Below are positions 11,937 through 19,316 of a stretch of 34,406 nt of DNA, piece by piece. The notes below the pieces were generated by a model that saw nothing but the letters and a program-made list of their open reading frames with translations, was not told where the DNA came from and made no database searches. Position 1 is the first letter of the stretch, and every line of letters starts with the position of its first letter. A program made the translations under genes and the position numbers. The stretch lies in the NCBI GenBank assembly GCA_024690505.1, contig JAILPA010000067.1, forward strand, positions 1 to 34,406. The letters are read 5' to 3'. This DNA comes from Prevotella sp. Its GTDB lineage: Bacteria > Bacteroidota > Bacteroidia > Bacteroidales > Bacteroidaceae.

Positions 11937-13931
11937 ATGAACAAAAGAAATTTATTAGGCGTTATCGTTGTCGCAATCGCCATGATGGGAGTAATGGCCC
12001 TTTCATCATGCAGCCACGATGACTATGTTTACAATGCAGACAGAGCCGAAAAGACTGCAAAAGAGAACTATGCCAAGGCCTTTGAGAAATCATTTGGCAC
12101 AGTAGGACCTAACGTTGACTGGGGCTTCAGCAGCAAGAGTGCCAGTGCACGTGCTACCCGCGCCGTGTCCGATTATGCTCAGTACAGAGGTAACCTAAAG
12201 CCTGATGTTACTTTCCCAGGAGATTGCGAGGCCAGGAATTTCTTGGATGCAGTACCAGAGGGTGTTAACAGACTGTCTCCAAATGGAGCTGGAGCAGGTT
12301 CCTATTACATTGATGCGGAAACACAATCCGTTTCCACATGGGCGGGTGCTAGCAAGATTTATGTAACAGGTACGGTTGATTTATCTGAGGGCGACACCAA
12401 TGCCGCAACACCCAAATTTGCACCAGATTATCGTTCGGAAATCTATCTGCTCAAGGGGGCAACCTTAAAGTTAGGCGAGGTTAGCGCCATCATGTTCAAT
12501 GTTGACGCGATTTATATTGCAGAAGGTGCTACACTTGAGACTGCAGGTCTTTTTAAGGCAAACACAAACACGAAGGTGTACAATCATGGAACCATCAAAG
12601 TTGGCACTTTTGAAGTCAACACGTCCAGTTTCCTTTATAATGTAGGAACATTGACAGCTGGAAGCGTGAATGCCGAAAGTAATCCTAGCAGAATCGTCAA
12701 CGATGGCACTATAAATGCTGCTACTGTTGTAGTGAATGCAGGCGCAGTTCAGAACAATGATCAGTGGAACGTTTCTGGCACTACCGAAATCAATTCCAAC
12801 AACTCAGGCTGGGTCAACAATGGACATTGGACGACCTATGACTATGCTTATGTAGGCGGAAGCTGGAACGTGATCAACAATTGTTTCCTTGAGGTGGAAA
12901 ATGATTTCGCCATGAACATTTCATCAGAACAAGGTGCATTTAAGATTGATGGTGGCGGCGGCGTACTGACAAAGTATTTTGACGGAGGAAAGTCAGCAAC
13001 TGGTGCCGTGTCAGGTCCGTTTGTTATCGTGATGGGCCCGAAAGCAGTCTTCGTAGTTGAGGAAACAGCTATTCTTGAGTCAGGTCGTGGCGATGAAAAT
13101 GGATTCGGAATCTTTGGCCCCACTACAGGTGAATATGCTGTATTCCAGGCAAAGAATATTGCCAGAGACCCCTATCTTGAAAGCATCAACAGTCATGGTG
13201 CAGTGACCTACGGCGGCAACTTATACATTTCTGCCGAGACACATTTTGCACAGGGATTTGACAGCGATGGTAGCGGTTCTTACGCTCCCCAGCCGTTTAT
13301 TTATGAAAAGAATGGCTTCAGCATTGCTAACAATATCTATGCAGAAGGTTTCCAGTCGGGCGCACCTGATATCACCATCGACGAGACACCTTGCAGCCCG
13401 GGCTTCAGCAAGAAACATCTCTATCGCGTGATTGCTGAGGATCTGTCGGCTTCAGAGGCTGGTGACTTCGACTTCAACGATGTTGTCTTCGATGTGGTGA
13501 AGGCAGAAAATGGCAAGACCACACTGAACCTCATCTGCGCAGGTGGTGTGCTTCCTCTGAGAGTCAGGGGCGCAAACCAGCCTGAAGGTGTTGAGATCCA
13601 CGGCGTATTCGGAGAGAAGACTCCTAACGCCAAGGGTGAATACAAGATGTACAACACGAATGCCGGACCCACCGTTCCTGTCACTCCCTTCAAGATTGAG
13701 GGTGAATACACCACTCCTGAAGAGATTCGCAACATCATCATCGAGGTCAAGAAGAACAACACCTGGATGGTTCTGGATGCTACCCGCGGCAGAGCTGCTT
13801 GCAAGATCTTGGTAGACGACACATTCATCCCTGTCACTGAGGGAAGGAACATCGCCAACGAGTATCAGTTGTTCACCAACTACGTACAGGGCAAGTTCCT
13901 GGATGATTTCTGGTGGGAAATGAAGAAATAG
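11937..13931 (+). CDS. Surface lipoprotein with beta-repeat middle and LruC/DUF4842-like C-terminus
   Basis: This 664-residue lipoprotein has a signal peptide with a lipobox ending at C25 (VMALSSC followed by SHDD). The acidic residues after the cysteine resemble the surface-export signal of Bacteroidetes lipoproteins. Residues ~140-330 hold short beta-strand repeats rich in NxGTI/V and NxG turns, as in a parallel beta-helix. The C-terminal third has DFDFNDVVFDVV (D510, D512, N514, D515), the acidic signature of LruC-type domains, followed by a beta-rich domain. It may be an adhesin or surface-structure subunit; function is not established. Base composition is clearly more AT-rich in the first two thirds than in the beta-galactosidase gene upstream. 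It has its own promoter and a strong hairpin 30 bases after the stop. Confidence 0.87.
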   Translation: MNKRNLLGVIVVAIAMMGVMALSSCSHDDYVYNADRAEKTAKENYAKAFEKSFGTVGPNVDWGFSSKSASARATRAVSDYAQYRGNLKPDVTFPGDCEARNFLDAVPEGVNRLSPNGAGAGSYYIDAETQSVSTWAGASKIYVTGTVDLSEGDTNAATPKFAPDYRSEIYLLKGATLKLGEVSAIMFNVDAIYIAEGATLETAGLFKANTNTKVYNHGTIKVGTFEVNTSSFLYNVGTLTAGSVNAESNPSRIVNDGTINAATVVVNAGAVQNNDQWNVSGTTEINSNNSGWVNNGHWTTYDYAYVGGSWNVINNCFLEVENDFAMNISSEQGAFKIDGGGGVLTKYFDGGKSATGAVSGPFVIVMGPKAVFVVEETAILESGRGDENGFGIFGPTTGEYAVFQAKNIARDPYLESINSHGAVTYGGNLYISAETHFAQGFDSDGSGSYAPQPFIYEKNGFSIANNIYAEGFQSGAPDITIDETPCSPGFSKKHLYRVIAEDLSASEAGDFDFNDVVFDVVKAENGKTTLNLICAGGVLPLRVRGANQPEGVEIHGVFGEKTPNAKGEYKMYNTNAGPTVPVTPFKIEGEYTTPEEIRNIIIEVKKNNTWMVLDATRGRAACKILVDDTFIPVTEGRNIANEYQLFTNYVQGKFLDDFWWEMKK

Positions 13932-13962
13932 CCTGAAACACCCAGAACAAACAGAATCAAGC

Positions 13963-13995
13963 ATAGGGGTGCCTGCAACGTGCAGGCACCCCTAT
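13963..13995 (+). terminator. Strong 15-bp hairpin after the LruC lipoprotein gene
   Basis: 13963-13977 and 13981-13995 are perfectly complementary over 15 bases (ATAGGGGTGCCTGCA and its complement) with a three-base loop. There is no real T run after it, so termination efficiency is uncertain. Confidence 0.65.
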
Positions 13996-14060
13996 TCCAT
14001 TCCACGCGCTGATGAGCAAAGGCGCAGATGGGCAATGAACCATGCAAGACCGAACAGGGT

Positions 14061-14266
14061 TGTGAATTTTCTTTACATCAGCATTTCTTCAAAATGGAAA
14101 GGACAGCTTTGAGAGCGGAAAAGGACAGCTTTTTCACCCTCAAAGCTGTCCTTTTCCACCCTCAAAGCGGTGCTTCTCGAAAAATCCCGCTGTGCGGCAA
14201 TTTTTGCGAATTAGAATTTTCCTGACATTCTTTCGTCCTAATCAAACTGTTGCGGTGTTTAGCGGA
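14061..14266. repeat. Intergenic hairpin repeat, copy B
   Basis: This copy aligns end to end with 1177-1381. It contains a perfect 16-base inverted repeat, 14117-14132 with 14142-14157, with a nine-base loop (core GGACAGC / GCTGTCC). A partial third module (CCTCAAAGCGGTGCTTCTCG) follows. The arm sequence differs from copy A yet both arms remain complementary. Like copy A, it lies between convergent genes. Confidence 0.75.
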
Positions 14267-14330
14267 CAGCAATAGAAACAAATCTTGTGTTTTGACGCAC
14301 CCCCAGAAACCGCCTTCCCACCGTAGGCAC

Positions 14331-14816
14331 CTACATATCGGGCTGTCGCTCATAGACCACTCCCGTCGCATTGGTGCTGAGGGTCTTCTTCACCGGGTCG
14401 TAGTCCAAACAGTCCTTTTCGGAATCACCATCCATAGAGTCCAGGCAGATGGAGCTTCCCTCAATAGTATAGGTGAACTCGGTATAGTTCAGGCTGCCTA
14501 CCACCACCCAGGTGGCAGTGCCGTCATCGCCAAGTGAAAGACGGTAGGTGGTATAACCGTCCTCGTCTACACACTCGTAGATACCTGCCAGATCGGCAAA
14601 GCTCAGCTCGGGCTGAGACTCGCCAGCCTCGGTGGCAGACGTCTCGGCTTCCTCACTCTGAAGGCCGGTCATGTCGGCAGCGTCTTGCGCCGACTCACCA
14701 TCCTTGTCAGCCTTAGCAGTCTGTTCCTCAGCCTTAGAATCGTCCTTAGCACCATTCTTACACGAGACCACTGCAAAGGACATCACAATAATGGCCACAA
14801 AAAAGATCTTTCTCAT
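14331..14816 (-). CDS. Small acidic lipoprotein of unknown function
   Basis: The first ATG is at 14816-14814; the codon two positions upstream is TTG and an unlikely start. The 161-residue product begins MRKIFF and has a lipobox (FAVVSC, C19). Residues 20-70 are a low-complexity linker rich in E, D, A, K and S. A compact domain (~72-161) follows with the pattern LAGIYECVDEDGYTTYRLSLGDDGTA, typical of small periplasmic beta-barrel or lipocalin-like lipoproteins. It contains two cysteines (in ICLD and DCLD). No specific family is recognised. It is a single gene with its own promoter. Confidence 0.85.
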   Translation of the reverse strand: MRKIFFVAIIVMSFAVVSCKNGAKDDSKAEEQTAKADKDGESAQDAADMTGLQSEEAETSATEAGESQPELSFADLAGIYECVDEDGYTTYRLSLGDDGTATWVVVGSLNYTEFTYTIEGSSICLDSMDGDSEKDCLDYDPVKKTLSTNATGVVYERQPDM

Positions 14817-14863
14817 AGTCAAACAATCATTTTAATAAGTAAATTAAGGTAAAATATGGGTTA

Positions 14864-14871
14864 CAAAGATA
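14864..14871 (-). promoter_or_regulatory. -7 box for the small lipoprotein gene
   Basis: On the minus strand this reads TATCTTTG, a match to TAnnTTTG, 47 bases upstream of the ATG at 14816. A -33 element is not obvious. Confidence 0.55.
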
Positions 14872-14910
14872 CGAATAAATAGCGAAACAGAATAAAAAAT
14901 GACGAAAAAC

Positions 14911-14941
14911 TTGTAAGATTCGCCGAAAAGTAGTACCTTTG
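14911..14941 (+). promoter_or_regulatory. Promoter for rpsU
   Basis: TTG (14911-14913) is followed after 20 bases by TACCTTTG (14934-14941), fitting the Bacteroidetes -33/-7 pattern. The leader to the rpsU ATG is about 75 bases. Confidence 0.65.
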
Positions 14942-15021
14942 CACCCGCATTTCGTGCGCACCCCGCGTTCACGACCTATGCGCAATGTATAACCATTTAA
15001 TAATTAAAGTCAAAAAACAGT

Positions 15022-15216
15022 ATGATTATTGTACCCGTAAAAGAAGGCGAGAACATCGAGAAGGCCCTCAAAAAGTTTAAGAGAAAGTTCGAGAAGACCG
15101 GCGTAGTGAAAGAGCTCCGTCGTCGTCAGCAGTTCGACAAGCCCTCTGTGCTGAAGCGCCTGAAGATGGAACATGCCATCTACGTACAGCAGCTCCGCAC
15201 AGCAGAGGAAAACTAA
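15022..15216 (+). CDS. rpsU: 30S ribosomal protein S21
   Basis: This 64-residue basic protein has the S21 signature: an N-terminal strand (IIVPVKEGENIEKALKKFKRK), then RRRQQFDKPSVLKR and a helical tail. S21 binds the 30S platform near the 3' end of 16S rRNA and assists initiation. In Bacteroidetes it is part of the group of proteins around the occluded anti-Shine-Dalgarno sequence, which fits the lack of Shine-Dalgarno sites here. Length is normal. It is the first gene of the core block; xerC follows after 60 bases that include a separate promoter. Confidence 0.97.
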   Translation: MIIVPVKEGENIEKALKKFKRKFEKTGVVKELRRRQQFDKPSVLKRLKMEHAIYVQQLRTAEEN

Positions 15217-15232
15217 AAAAGTTCTCCGAAAA

Positions 15233-15264
15233 TTTGGTAGTTTCATAAATTTTCCGTAAATTCG
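15233..15264 (+). promoter_or_regulatory. Probable promoter for xerC
   Basis: TTTG (15233-15236) is followed after 20 bases by TAAATTCG (15257-15264), one base off TAnnTTTG. The GTG start lies 12 bases further on, so the leader would be very short. Confidence 0.5.
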
Positions 15265-15276
15265 CCTACGAAAAAC

Positions 15277-16161
15277 GTGATAGAGCAGTTCCTGACCTAC
15301 CTACGTTATGAGCGGAACCGCAGTGACCTGACGGTGAAGCGGTACGAGACGAGTCTTCGCGACTTCGAAACGTACTTCAAAGGCAAAGATGAAGGGCTCG
15401 AGTGGGCAACAGTGGATGCCGACATCGTCCGCGGATGGATAGAGAGCCTCATGGACCGTGGAAGCAAAGCCACAACGGTGAATGCCGACCTATCGGCACT
15501 ACGTTCGCTATACCGCTTCGCACTGGCCAGAAAATTGTTGAGCCACGACCCTGCACGCCACGTGCAAGGGCCACGAAAGGAAAAGCCGCTGCCGCAATTC
15601 CTGAAAGAAAGCCAGATGGACAGTCTGATCGACACCCAGGAATGGAGCGATGATTATGATAGTGTGCGCGCGCGTACCATTATTATATTATTATACGAGG
15701 CAGGACTTCGCCGAGGTGAAGTGGTGGGAATGAACGATGCCGACATCGACTTCGACGCACAGCAGCTGAAAGTCACCGGCAAACGCAACAAACAGCGCAT
15801 CATCCCCTTCGGAACCGAACTGGCACAAGAGCTGCGACACTACATCGCCAAACGCGACGAGCAGATAGAACGCCAGGACGACGGCAACGCACTCTTCCTC
15901 ACCAACAGAGGAAAGCGCATCAACGGCAACACCGTCTACAACGACGTGAAAAAACACCTTTCGGCGGTCACAACAATGAAGAAAAAGTCGCCACACGTGC
16001 TGCGACACACCTTTGCAACCACACTGCTCAACAACGGTGCCGGACTGGAGAGTGTGAGACAGCTACTCGGACACGAGAGCCTAGACACAACCGAAATCTA
16101 CACCCACACCACCTTCGAGCAGCTGAAACGAGTTTACAAAGAAGCCCATCCAAGGGGCTGA
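15277..16161 (+). CDS. xerC: XerC/XerD-like tyrosine recombinase
   Basis: This 294-residue protein is full length for a Xer recombinase. Residues 1-85 form the SAM-like core-binding domain. The catalytic domain carries the complete set R145, K169, H240, R243, H266 and nucleophile Y275. Xer enzymes resolve chromosome dimers at dif near the terminus. XerC and XerD cannot be separated by motif alone, so the symbol is provisional. The start is GTG at 15277; no ATG lies near the N-terminus, and the N-terminal sequence (IEQFLTYLRYERNRS) fits homologues. The gene sits between rpsU and hpf, a placement familiar in Bacteroidales and not a sign of an integrated element: no att-like duplication or phage gene is present. 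Confidence 0.93.
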   Translation: MIEQFLTYLRYERNRSDLTVKRYETSLRDFETYFKGKDEGLEWATVDADIVRGWIESLMDRGSKATTVNADLSALRSLYRFALARKLLSHDPARHVQGPRKEKPLPQFLKESQMDSLIDTQEWSDDYDSVRARTIIILLYEAGLRRGEVVGMNDADIDFDAQQLKVTGKRNKQRIIPFGTELAQELRHYIAKRDEQIERQDDGNALFLTNRGKRINGNTVYNDVKKHLSAVTTMKKKSPHVLRHTFATTLLNNGAGLESVRQLLGHESLDTTEIYTHTTFEQLKRVYKEAHPRG

Positions 16162-16187
16162 ACCTTTATCTATTAACCAAACAAAAT

Positions 16188-16193
16188 AGGAGG
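16188..16193 (+). promoter_or_regulatory. Shine-Dalgarno site of hpf
   Basis: AGGAGG lies five bases before the ATG at 16199. It is a near-perfect Shine-Dalgarno match in a window where other genes lack one. Confidence 0.6.
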
Positions 16194-16198
16194 CAATT

Positions 16199-16501
16199 AT
16201 GGAAATCAAGATCCAGTCGATTCACTTCGACGCTACCGAAAAGTTAGAGGCGTTCATCGAGAAGAAGGTCGCCAAGTTGGAAAAGTCTTACGAAGATATT
16301 CAGAAAGTAGAGGTGCAATTGAAAGTTGTGAAACCCGCAACCGCACAGAATAAGGAGACAAGCCTCACAGTCACACTGCCAGGTGCCGCTCCCATACACG
16401 TAGAAAAAGTAAACGACACATTCGAAGAGGGAATAGACCTCTGTGTCGACGCTTTGCGGGTACAACTGCAGAAATTAAAGGAAAAATCGAGAAATTACTA
16501 A
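16199..16501 (+). CDS. hpf: Short ribosome hibernation promoting factor (HPF/YfiA)
   Basis: This 100-residue protein has the HPF/RaiA beta-alpha-beta-beta-beta-alpha pattern: IKIQSIHFDATEKLEAFIEKKV, then a helix, VEVQLKV, LTVTLPGA and a C-terminal helix EEGIDLCVDALRVQLQKLKEK. It is the short form, without the C-terminal dimerisation domain of long HPF. It should bind the 30S decoding region in resting cells but is not expected to pair ribosomes in the long-HPF manner. It has a strong Shine-Dalgarno site, and the gene follows xerC after 37 bases. Confidence 0.93.
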   Translation: MEIKIQSIHFDATEKLEAFIEKKVAKLEKSYEDIQKVEVQLKVVKPATAQNKETSLTVTLPGAAPIHVEKVNDTFEEGIDLCVDALRVQLQKLKEKSRNY

Positions 16502-16518
16502 AAAAACTCACGAAAAGT

Positions 16519-16549
16519 TTTGGTAATTCAAAAATAAGTCGTAACTTTG
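16519..16549 (+). promoter_or_regulatory. Strong promoter of the tRNA-tuf operon
   Basis: TTTG (16519-16522), a 19-base spacer and TAACTTTG (16542-16549) match the Bacteroidetes consensus fully. The first tRNA starts 52 bases downstream. This is the best promoter match in the window, as expected for tRNAs and EF-Tu. Confidence 0.8.
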
Positions 16550-16601
16550 CAGCCGTTTTCCGACAGGTCGTAAATCTGAAACGAGAGCGGCTGCATTAAA
16601 A

Positions 16602-16675
16602 GCCTCTTTAGCTCAGTTGGCCAGAGCACGTGATTTGTAATCTCGGGGTCGTTGGTTCGAATCCGACAAGAGGCT
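16602..16675 (+). tRNA. tRNA-Thr (TGT)
   Basis: The acceptor GCCTCTT/AAGAGGC, D arm GCTC/GAGC, anticodon loop TTTGTAA and T arm GTTGG-TTCGAAT-CCGAC form a full cloverleaf. The anticodon stem CGTGA/TCTCG has one T-T mismatch (29-41). CCA is not encoded. Confidence 0.95.
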
Positions 16676-16778
16676 CAGAAAACCGGAGGACAGGCAGGAA
16701 ACGCCGTCCACGGACAAAGAAAAGAAAAGAACAAGAGGAAAACGCAGAGGGCACGAGGCTCGACGCAAACAAAATAAT

Positions 16779-16861
16779 GGGAGGTTTCCAGAGCGGTCAA
16801 ATGGGGCAGACTGTAAATCTGTTGTCTTTCGACTTCGGTGGTTCGAATCCATCACCTCCCA
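16779..16861 (+). tRNA. tRNA-Tyr (GTA)
   Basis: This is a class II tRNA with a long variable arm. The acceptor is GGGAGGT/ACCTCCC, the anticodon stem CAGA/TCTG encloses GTA at 16813-16815, and the T arm contains GGTTCGAATCC. CCA is not encoded. Confidence 0.95.
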
Positions 16862-16892
16862 CTCTCAAGAGATGTTTTTGCGGAATTGAGAG
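16862..16892 (+). other. Hairpin in the tRNA-Tyr / tRNA-Gly spacer
   Basis: CTCTCAA (16862-16868) pairs with TTGAGAG (16886-16892). The hairpin begins directly after the discriminator base of tRNA-Tyr and could guide 3' processing. The role is inference. Confidence 0.4.
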
Positions 16893-16946
16893 CAAGCCGA
16901 GTGCAGAAGCTCGCTGATGCCGAGGCGAAGCCGAAATACCGTGTTT

Positions 16947-17019
16947 GCGGAAATAGCTCAGTTGATAGAGCACTAGCCTTCCAAGCTGGGGGTCGCGGGT
17001 TTGAGCCCCGTTTTCCGCT
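16947..17019 (+). tRNA. tRNA-Gly (TCC)
   Basis: The acceptor GCGGAAA/TTTCCGC, D arm GCTC/GAGC, anticodon loop CTTCCAA and T arm GCGGG/CCCGT give a complete 73-base cloverleaf. CCA is not encoded. Confidence 0.95.
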
Positions 17020-17029
17020 CTATAAACAT

Positions 17030-17101
<72 letters not shown>

Positions 17102-17173
17102 CTCGGCGAGAAAAATGACAGGAGGAAGCAAAAACAGTTGTAATTAAATCAATATTAATAAAAAACAAAAACA

Positions 17174-18367
17174 ATGGCAAAAGAGACTTTTGTGCGCACC
17201 AAACCGCACGTAAACATCGGTACCATCGGTCACGTTGACCACGGTAAGACTACTTTGACCGCTGCTATCACGCTCGTTCTTTCAAAGCGCGTGGCTGGTA
17301 ACGCCGACAAGGTGAAGTCGTTCGATTCTATCGACAACGCCCCCGAGGAGAAGGAGCGTGGTATCACCATTAACACCGCTCACGTTGAGTACGAGACTGA
17401 AAAGCGTCACTACGCACACGTGGACTGCCCGGGACACGCCGACTATGTGAAGAACATGGTAACGGGTGCTGCCCAGATGGACGGTGCCATTCTCGTGGTT
17501 GCTGCTACCGATGGTCCCATGCCTCAGACACGTGAGCACGTCCTGCTCGCCCGTCAGGTAAACGTCCCCCGTCTGGTGGTGTTCCTGAACAAGTGCGACA
17601 TGGTCGACGACGAGGAGATGCTGGAGCTCGTAGAGATGGAGGTCAGCGAAATCCTGGCTCAGTATGAGTTCGAGGACGAGACTCCTATCATCCGCGGTTC
17701 TGCTCTCGGCGCTCTGAACGGTGTTGAGAAGTGGGAAGACAAGGTGATGGATCTGATGAACACTTGCGACGAGTGGATCCAGGAGCCTCCCCGCGCCACC
17801 GACAAGCCCTTCCTGATGCCCGTTGAGGACGTGTTCTCAATCACAGGTCGTGGCACCGTGGCTACTGGACGTATCGAGACTGGTGTTATCCACGTGGGCG
17901 ATGCCGTTGAGCTGCTCGGCCTCGGTGAGGACAAGAACTCAGTGGTAACCGGCGTTGAGATGTTCCGCAAACTGCTCGATGAGGGCCAGGCTGGTGACAA
18001 CGTTGGTCTGCTGCTCCGCGGTATCGACAAGAACGAGATCAAGCGCGGTATGGTGCTCTGCCACCCGGGTCAGATCAAGCCCTTCAAGAAGTTCAAGGCT
18101 TCTATCTATGTCCTGAAGAAGGAAGAGGGCGGCCGTCACACCCCGTTCGGCAACAAGTATCGTCCCCAGTTCTACCTCCGCACCATGGACTGCACGGGTG
18201 AGATTTCTCTGCCCGAGGGAGTTGAGATGGTGATGCCTGGTGACAACGTCGAGATTACTGTTGAGCTGATCTACGCCGTTGCTCTGAACAAGGGTCTCCG
18301 CTTCGCTATCCGTGAGGGTGGTCGCACAGTGGGCTCTGGCCAGATCACTGAGGTCTACGAGGACTAA
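17174..18367 (+). CDS. tuf: Elongation factor Tu
   Basis: This 397-residue GTPase carries aminoacyl-tRNA to the ribosomal A site. All G motifs are present: GHVDHGKT (P loop, residues 19-26), the switch region with [21 protein letters not shown], and NKCD for guanine recognition. Domains II and III follow with [10 protein letters not shown] and the C-terminal GRTVGSGQI. Length is typical. It lies in one transcript with four upstream tRNAs and one downstream, so carrier and cargo are coproduced. The A-rich leader before the ATG has no Shine-Dalgarno sequence. A GC-rich hairpin follows at 18427. Confidence 0.99.
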   Translation: MAKETFVRTKPHVNIGTIGHVDHGKTTLTAAITLVLSKRVAGNADKVKSFDSIDNAPEEKERGITINTAHVEYETEKRHYAHVDCPGHADYVKNMVTGAAQMDGAILVVAATDGPMPQTREHVLLARQVNVPRLVVFLNKCDMVDDEEMLELVEMEVSEILAQYEFEDETPIIRGSALGALNGVEKWEDKVMDLMNTCDEWIQEPPRATDKPFLMPVEDVFSITGRGTVATGRIETGVIHVGDAVELLGLGEDKNSVVTGVEMFRKLLDEGQAGDNVGLLLRGIDKNEIKRGMVLCHPGQIKPFKKFKASIYVLKKEEGGRHTPFGNKYRPQFYLRTMDCTGEISLPEGVEMVMPGDNVEITVELIYAVALNKGLRFAIREGGRTVGSGQITEVYED

Positions 18368-18376
18368 TCCTTAAAA

Positions 18377-18416
18377 CCCAGGAAAGCCTAGGAGAACCTA
18401 GGAAAATCTAGGGAAC
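18377..18416 (+). repeat. Tandem 10-bp degenerate repeat after tuf
   Basis: Four units of ten bases follow without gaps: CCCAGGAAAG, CCTAGGAGAA, CCTAGGAAAA and TCTAGGGAAC. A weaker fifth (CTAAAGAATC) may follow. The array starts 10 bases after the tuf stop codon. Confidence 0.75.
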
Positions 18417-18426
18417 CTAAAGAATC

Positions 18427-18453
18427 AAGCCCCCGCACATCGGGCGGGGGCTT
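18427..18453 (+). terminator. GC-rich hairpin between tuf and tRNA-Trp
   Basis: AAGCCCCCGC (18427-18436) pairs with GCGGGGGCTT (18444-18453) around a seven-base loop. There is no T run. It may be a partial terminator, an RNA-stability element protecting the tuf transcript, or a processing site before tRNA-Trp. Confidence 0.6.
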
Positions 18454-18457
18454 ACTT

Positions 18458-18530
18458 ACGGGAATAGCTCAGTTGGTAGAGCATCGGTCTCCAAAACCGA
18501 GGGTCGTGGGTTCGAGTCCTCCTTCCCGTG
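18458..18530 (+). tRNA. tRNA-Trp (CCA)
   Basis: The acceptor ACGGGAA/TTCCCGT, D arm GCTC/GAGC, anticodon loop CTCCAAA and discriminator G identify tRNA-Trp. The cloverleaf is complete and CCA is not encoded. secE begins 18 bases later. Confidence 0.96.
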
Positions 18531-18548
18531 CAGAACAAGATTGAAGAG

Positions 18549-18746
18549 ATGAACATATTTACAAAGTTTTTCAAGTACTGCAAGACCTGCTATGAAGAGC
18601 TGGCACACAAAGTGACGTGGCCCACCTACAAGGAGCTCACGGGCAGTGCAGTATTGGTGCTTTCGGCATCATTGATTATTGCCTTGATAGTGTTTGCAAT
18701 GGACAAGGTCTTCGAGACCGTCATGAGCTTCGTCTATCCAGGCTGA
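18549..18746 (+). CDS. secE: Preprotein translocase subunit SecE
   Basis: This 65-residue single-span form of SecE stabilises SecY in the inner-membrane translocon. The conserved cytoplasmic amphipathic helix with the KVTWPTYKEL motif precedes one transmembrane segment (VLVLSASLIIALIVFAMDKVF). The ATG at 18549 is preferred. An earlier in-frame GTG at 18528 lies within the 3' end of tRNA-Trp and would add seven residues not expected in the family. The gene is followed by nusG after 18 bases, the usual order. Confidence 0.95.
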   Translation: MNIFTKFFKYCKTCYEELAHKVTWPTYKELTGSAVLVLSASLIIALIVFAMDKVFETVMSFVYPG

Positions 18747-18764
18747 TAAGCGACAAAGTAGGAA

Positions 18765-19316
18765 ATGGCTGAGACAACAACAGGAAAAAAGTGGTATGTG
18801 CTGAAAGCCGTAAGCGGTAAAGAAGCTAAGGTAAAAGAATATTTAGAAGCACTGATGAGAAACAATCCTACGCTGGCTGACAGCGTGGGAGAAATTCTTT
18901 TGCCCACAGAGAAATATGCCCAGCTACGCAACGGTAAGCGCGTCGTCAAGGAGAAACTGTTCCTCCCTGGCTATGTGCTCGTAGAAGCTAAGCTCGACAA
19001 CGAAATCACCCATACCCTGCGCTACATCCCCAACGTCCTGGGATTCCTAGGCGGCATGGACAAGCCAAGCCCAGTAAGACAGGCCGACATCAACCGAATC
19101 ATGGGTACTGCCGAGGAAACGGCCTTGAAGACCGAGGAAAGCGAGATACCATACATGGTGGACGAGGCAGTGAAGGTCACCGACGGACCGTTCAGCGGAT
19201 TTAGCGGAGTCATAGAAGAGGTGAACACCGAGAAGCACAAGCTGAAGGTGATGGTGAAGATCTTCGGACGAAAGACACCGCTGGAGCTTGGATTCAATCA
19301 AGTAGAGAAAGAATAA
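18765..19316 (+). CDS. nusG: Transcription termination/antitermination protein NusG
   Basis: This 183-residue protein has an NGN domain (KKWYVLKAVSGKEAKVKEYL, LFLPGYVLVEA, IPNVLGFLGG) and a C-terminal KOW domain (VTDGPFSGFSGVIEEVN). NusG binds the clamp of RNA polymerase and links it to Rho or ribosomal S10. Length is typical, with no species-specific insertion. The start at 18765 follows GGAA. The product acts on the polymerase whose beta subunits are encoded further down the block. Confidence 0.98.
   Translation: MAETTTGKKWYVLKAVSGKEAKVKEYLEALMRNNPTLADSVGEILLPTEKYAQLRNGKRVVKEKLFLPGYVLVEAKLDNEITHTLRYIPNVLGFLGGMDKPSPVRQADINRIMGTAEETALKTEESEIPYMVDEAVKVTDGPFSGFSGVIEEVNTEKHKLKVMVKIFGRKTPLELGFNQVEKE

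Larger units (their letters stand above)
13932..14330. other. Gene-free interval between convergent genes
   Basis: This 399-base interval holds the 15-bp hairpin at 13963 and copy B of the intergenic repeat. The small open frames within it span repeat arms and have no initiation context; I see no gene. Confidence 0.75.

Noticed and set aside
15277..16161. xerC as the integrase of a mobile element
   Set aside because: No att-like duplication, excisionase, phage or conjugation gene nearby; the position between rpsU and hpf is a normal Bacteroidales arrangement.
16613..16855. 80-codon minus-strand frame with DSNHRS and DSNQRP words
   Set aside because: It is the reverse complement of two tRNA genes, a well-known source of false proteins.
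18528..18548. Earlier GTG start for secE
   Set aside because: Lies in the 3' end of tRNA-Trp and adds residues not typical of SecE; ATG 18549 fits better.
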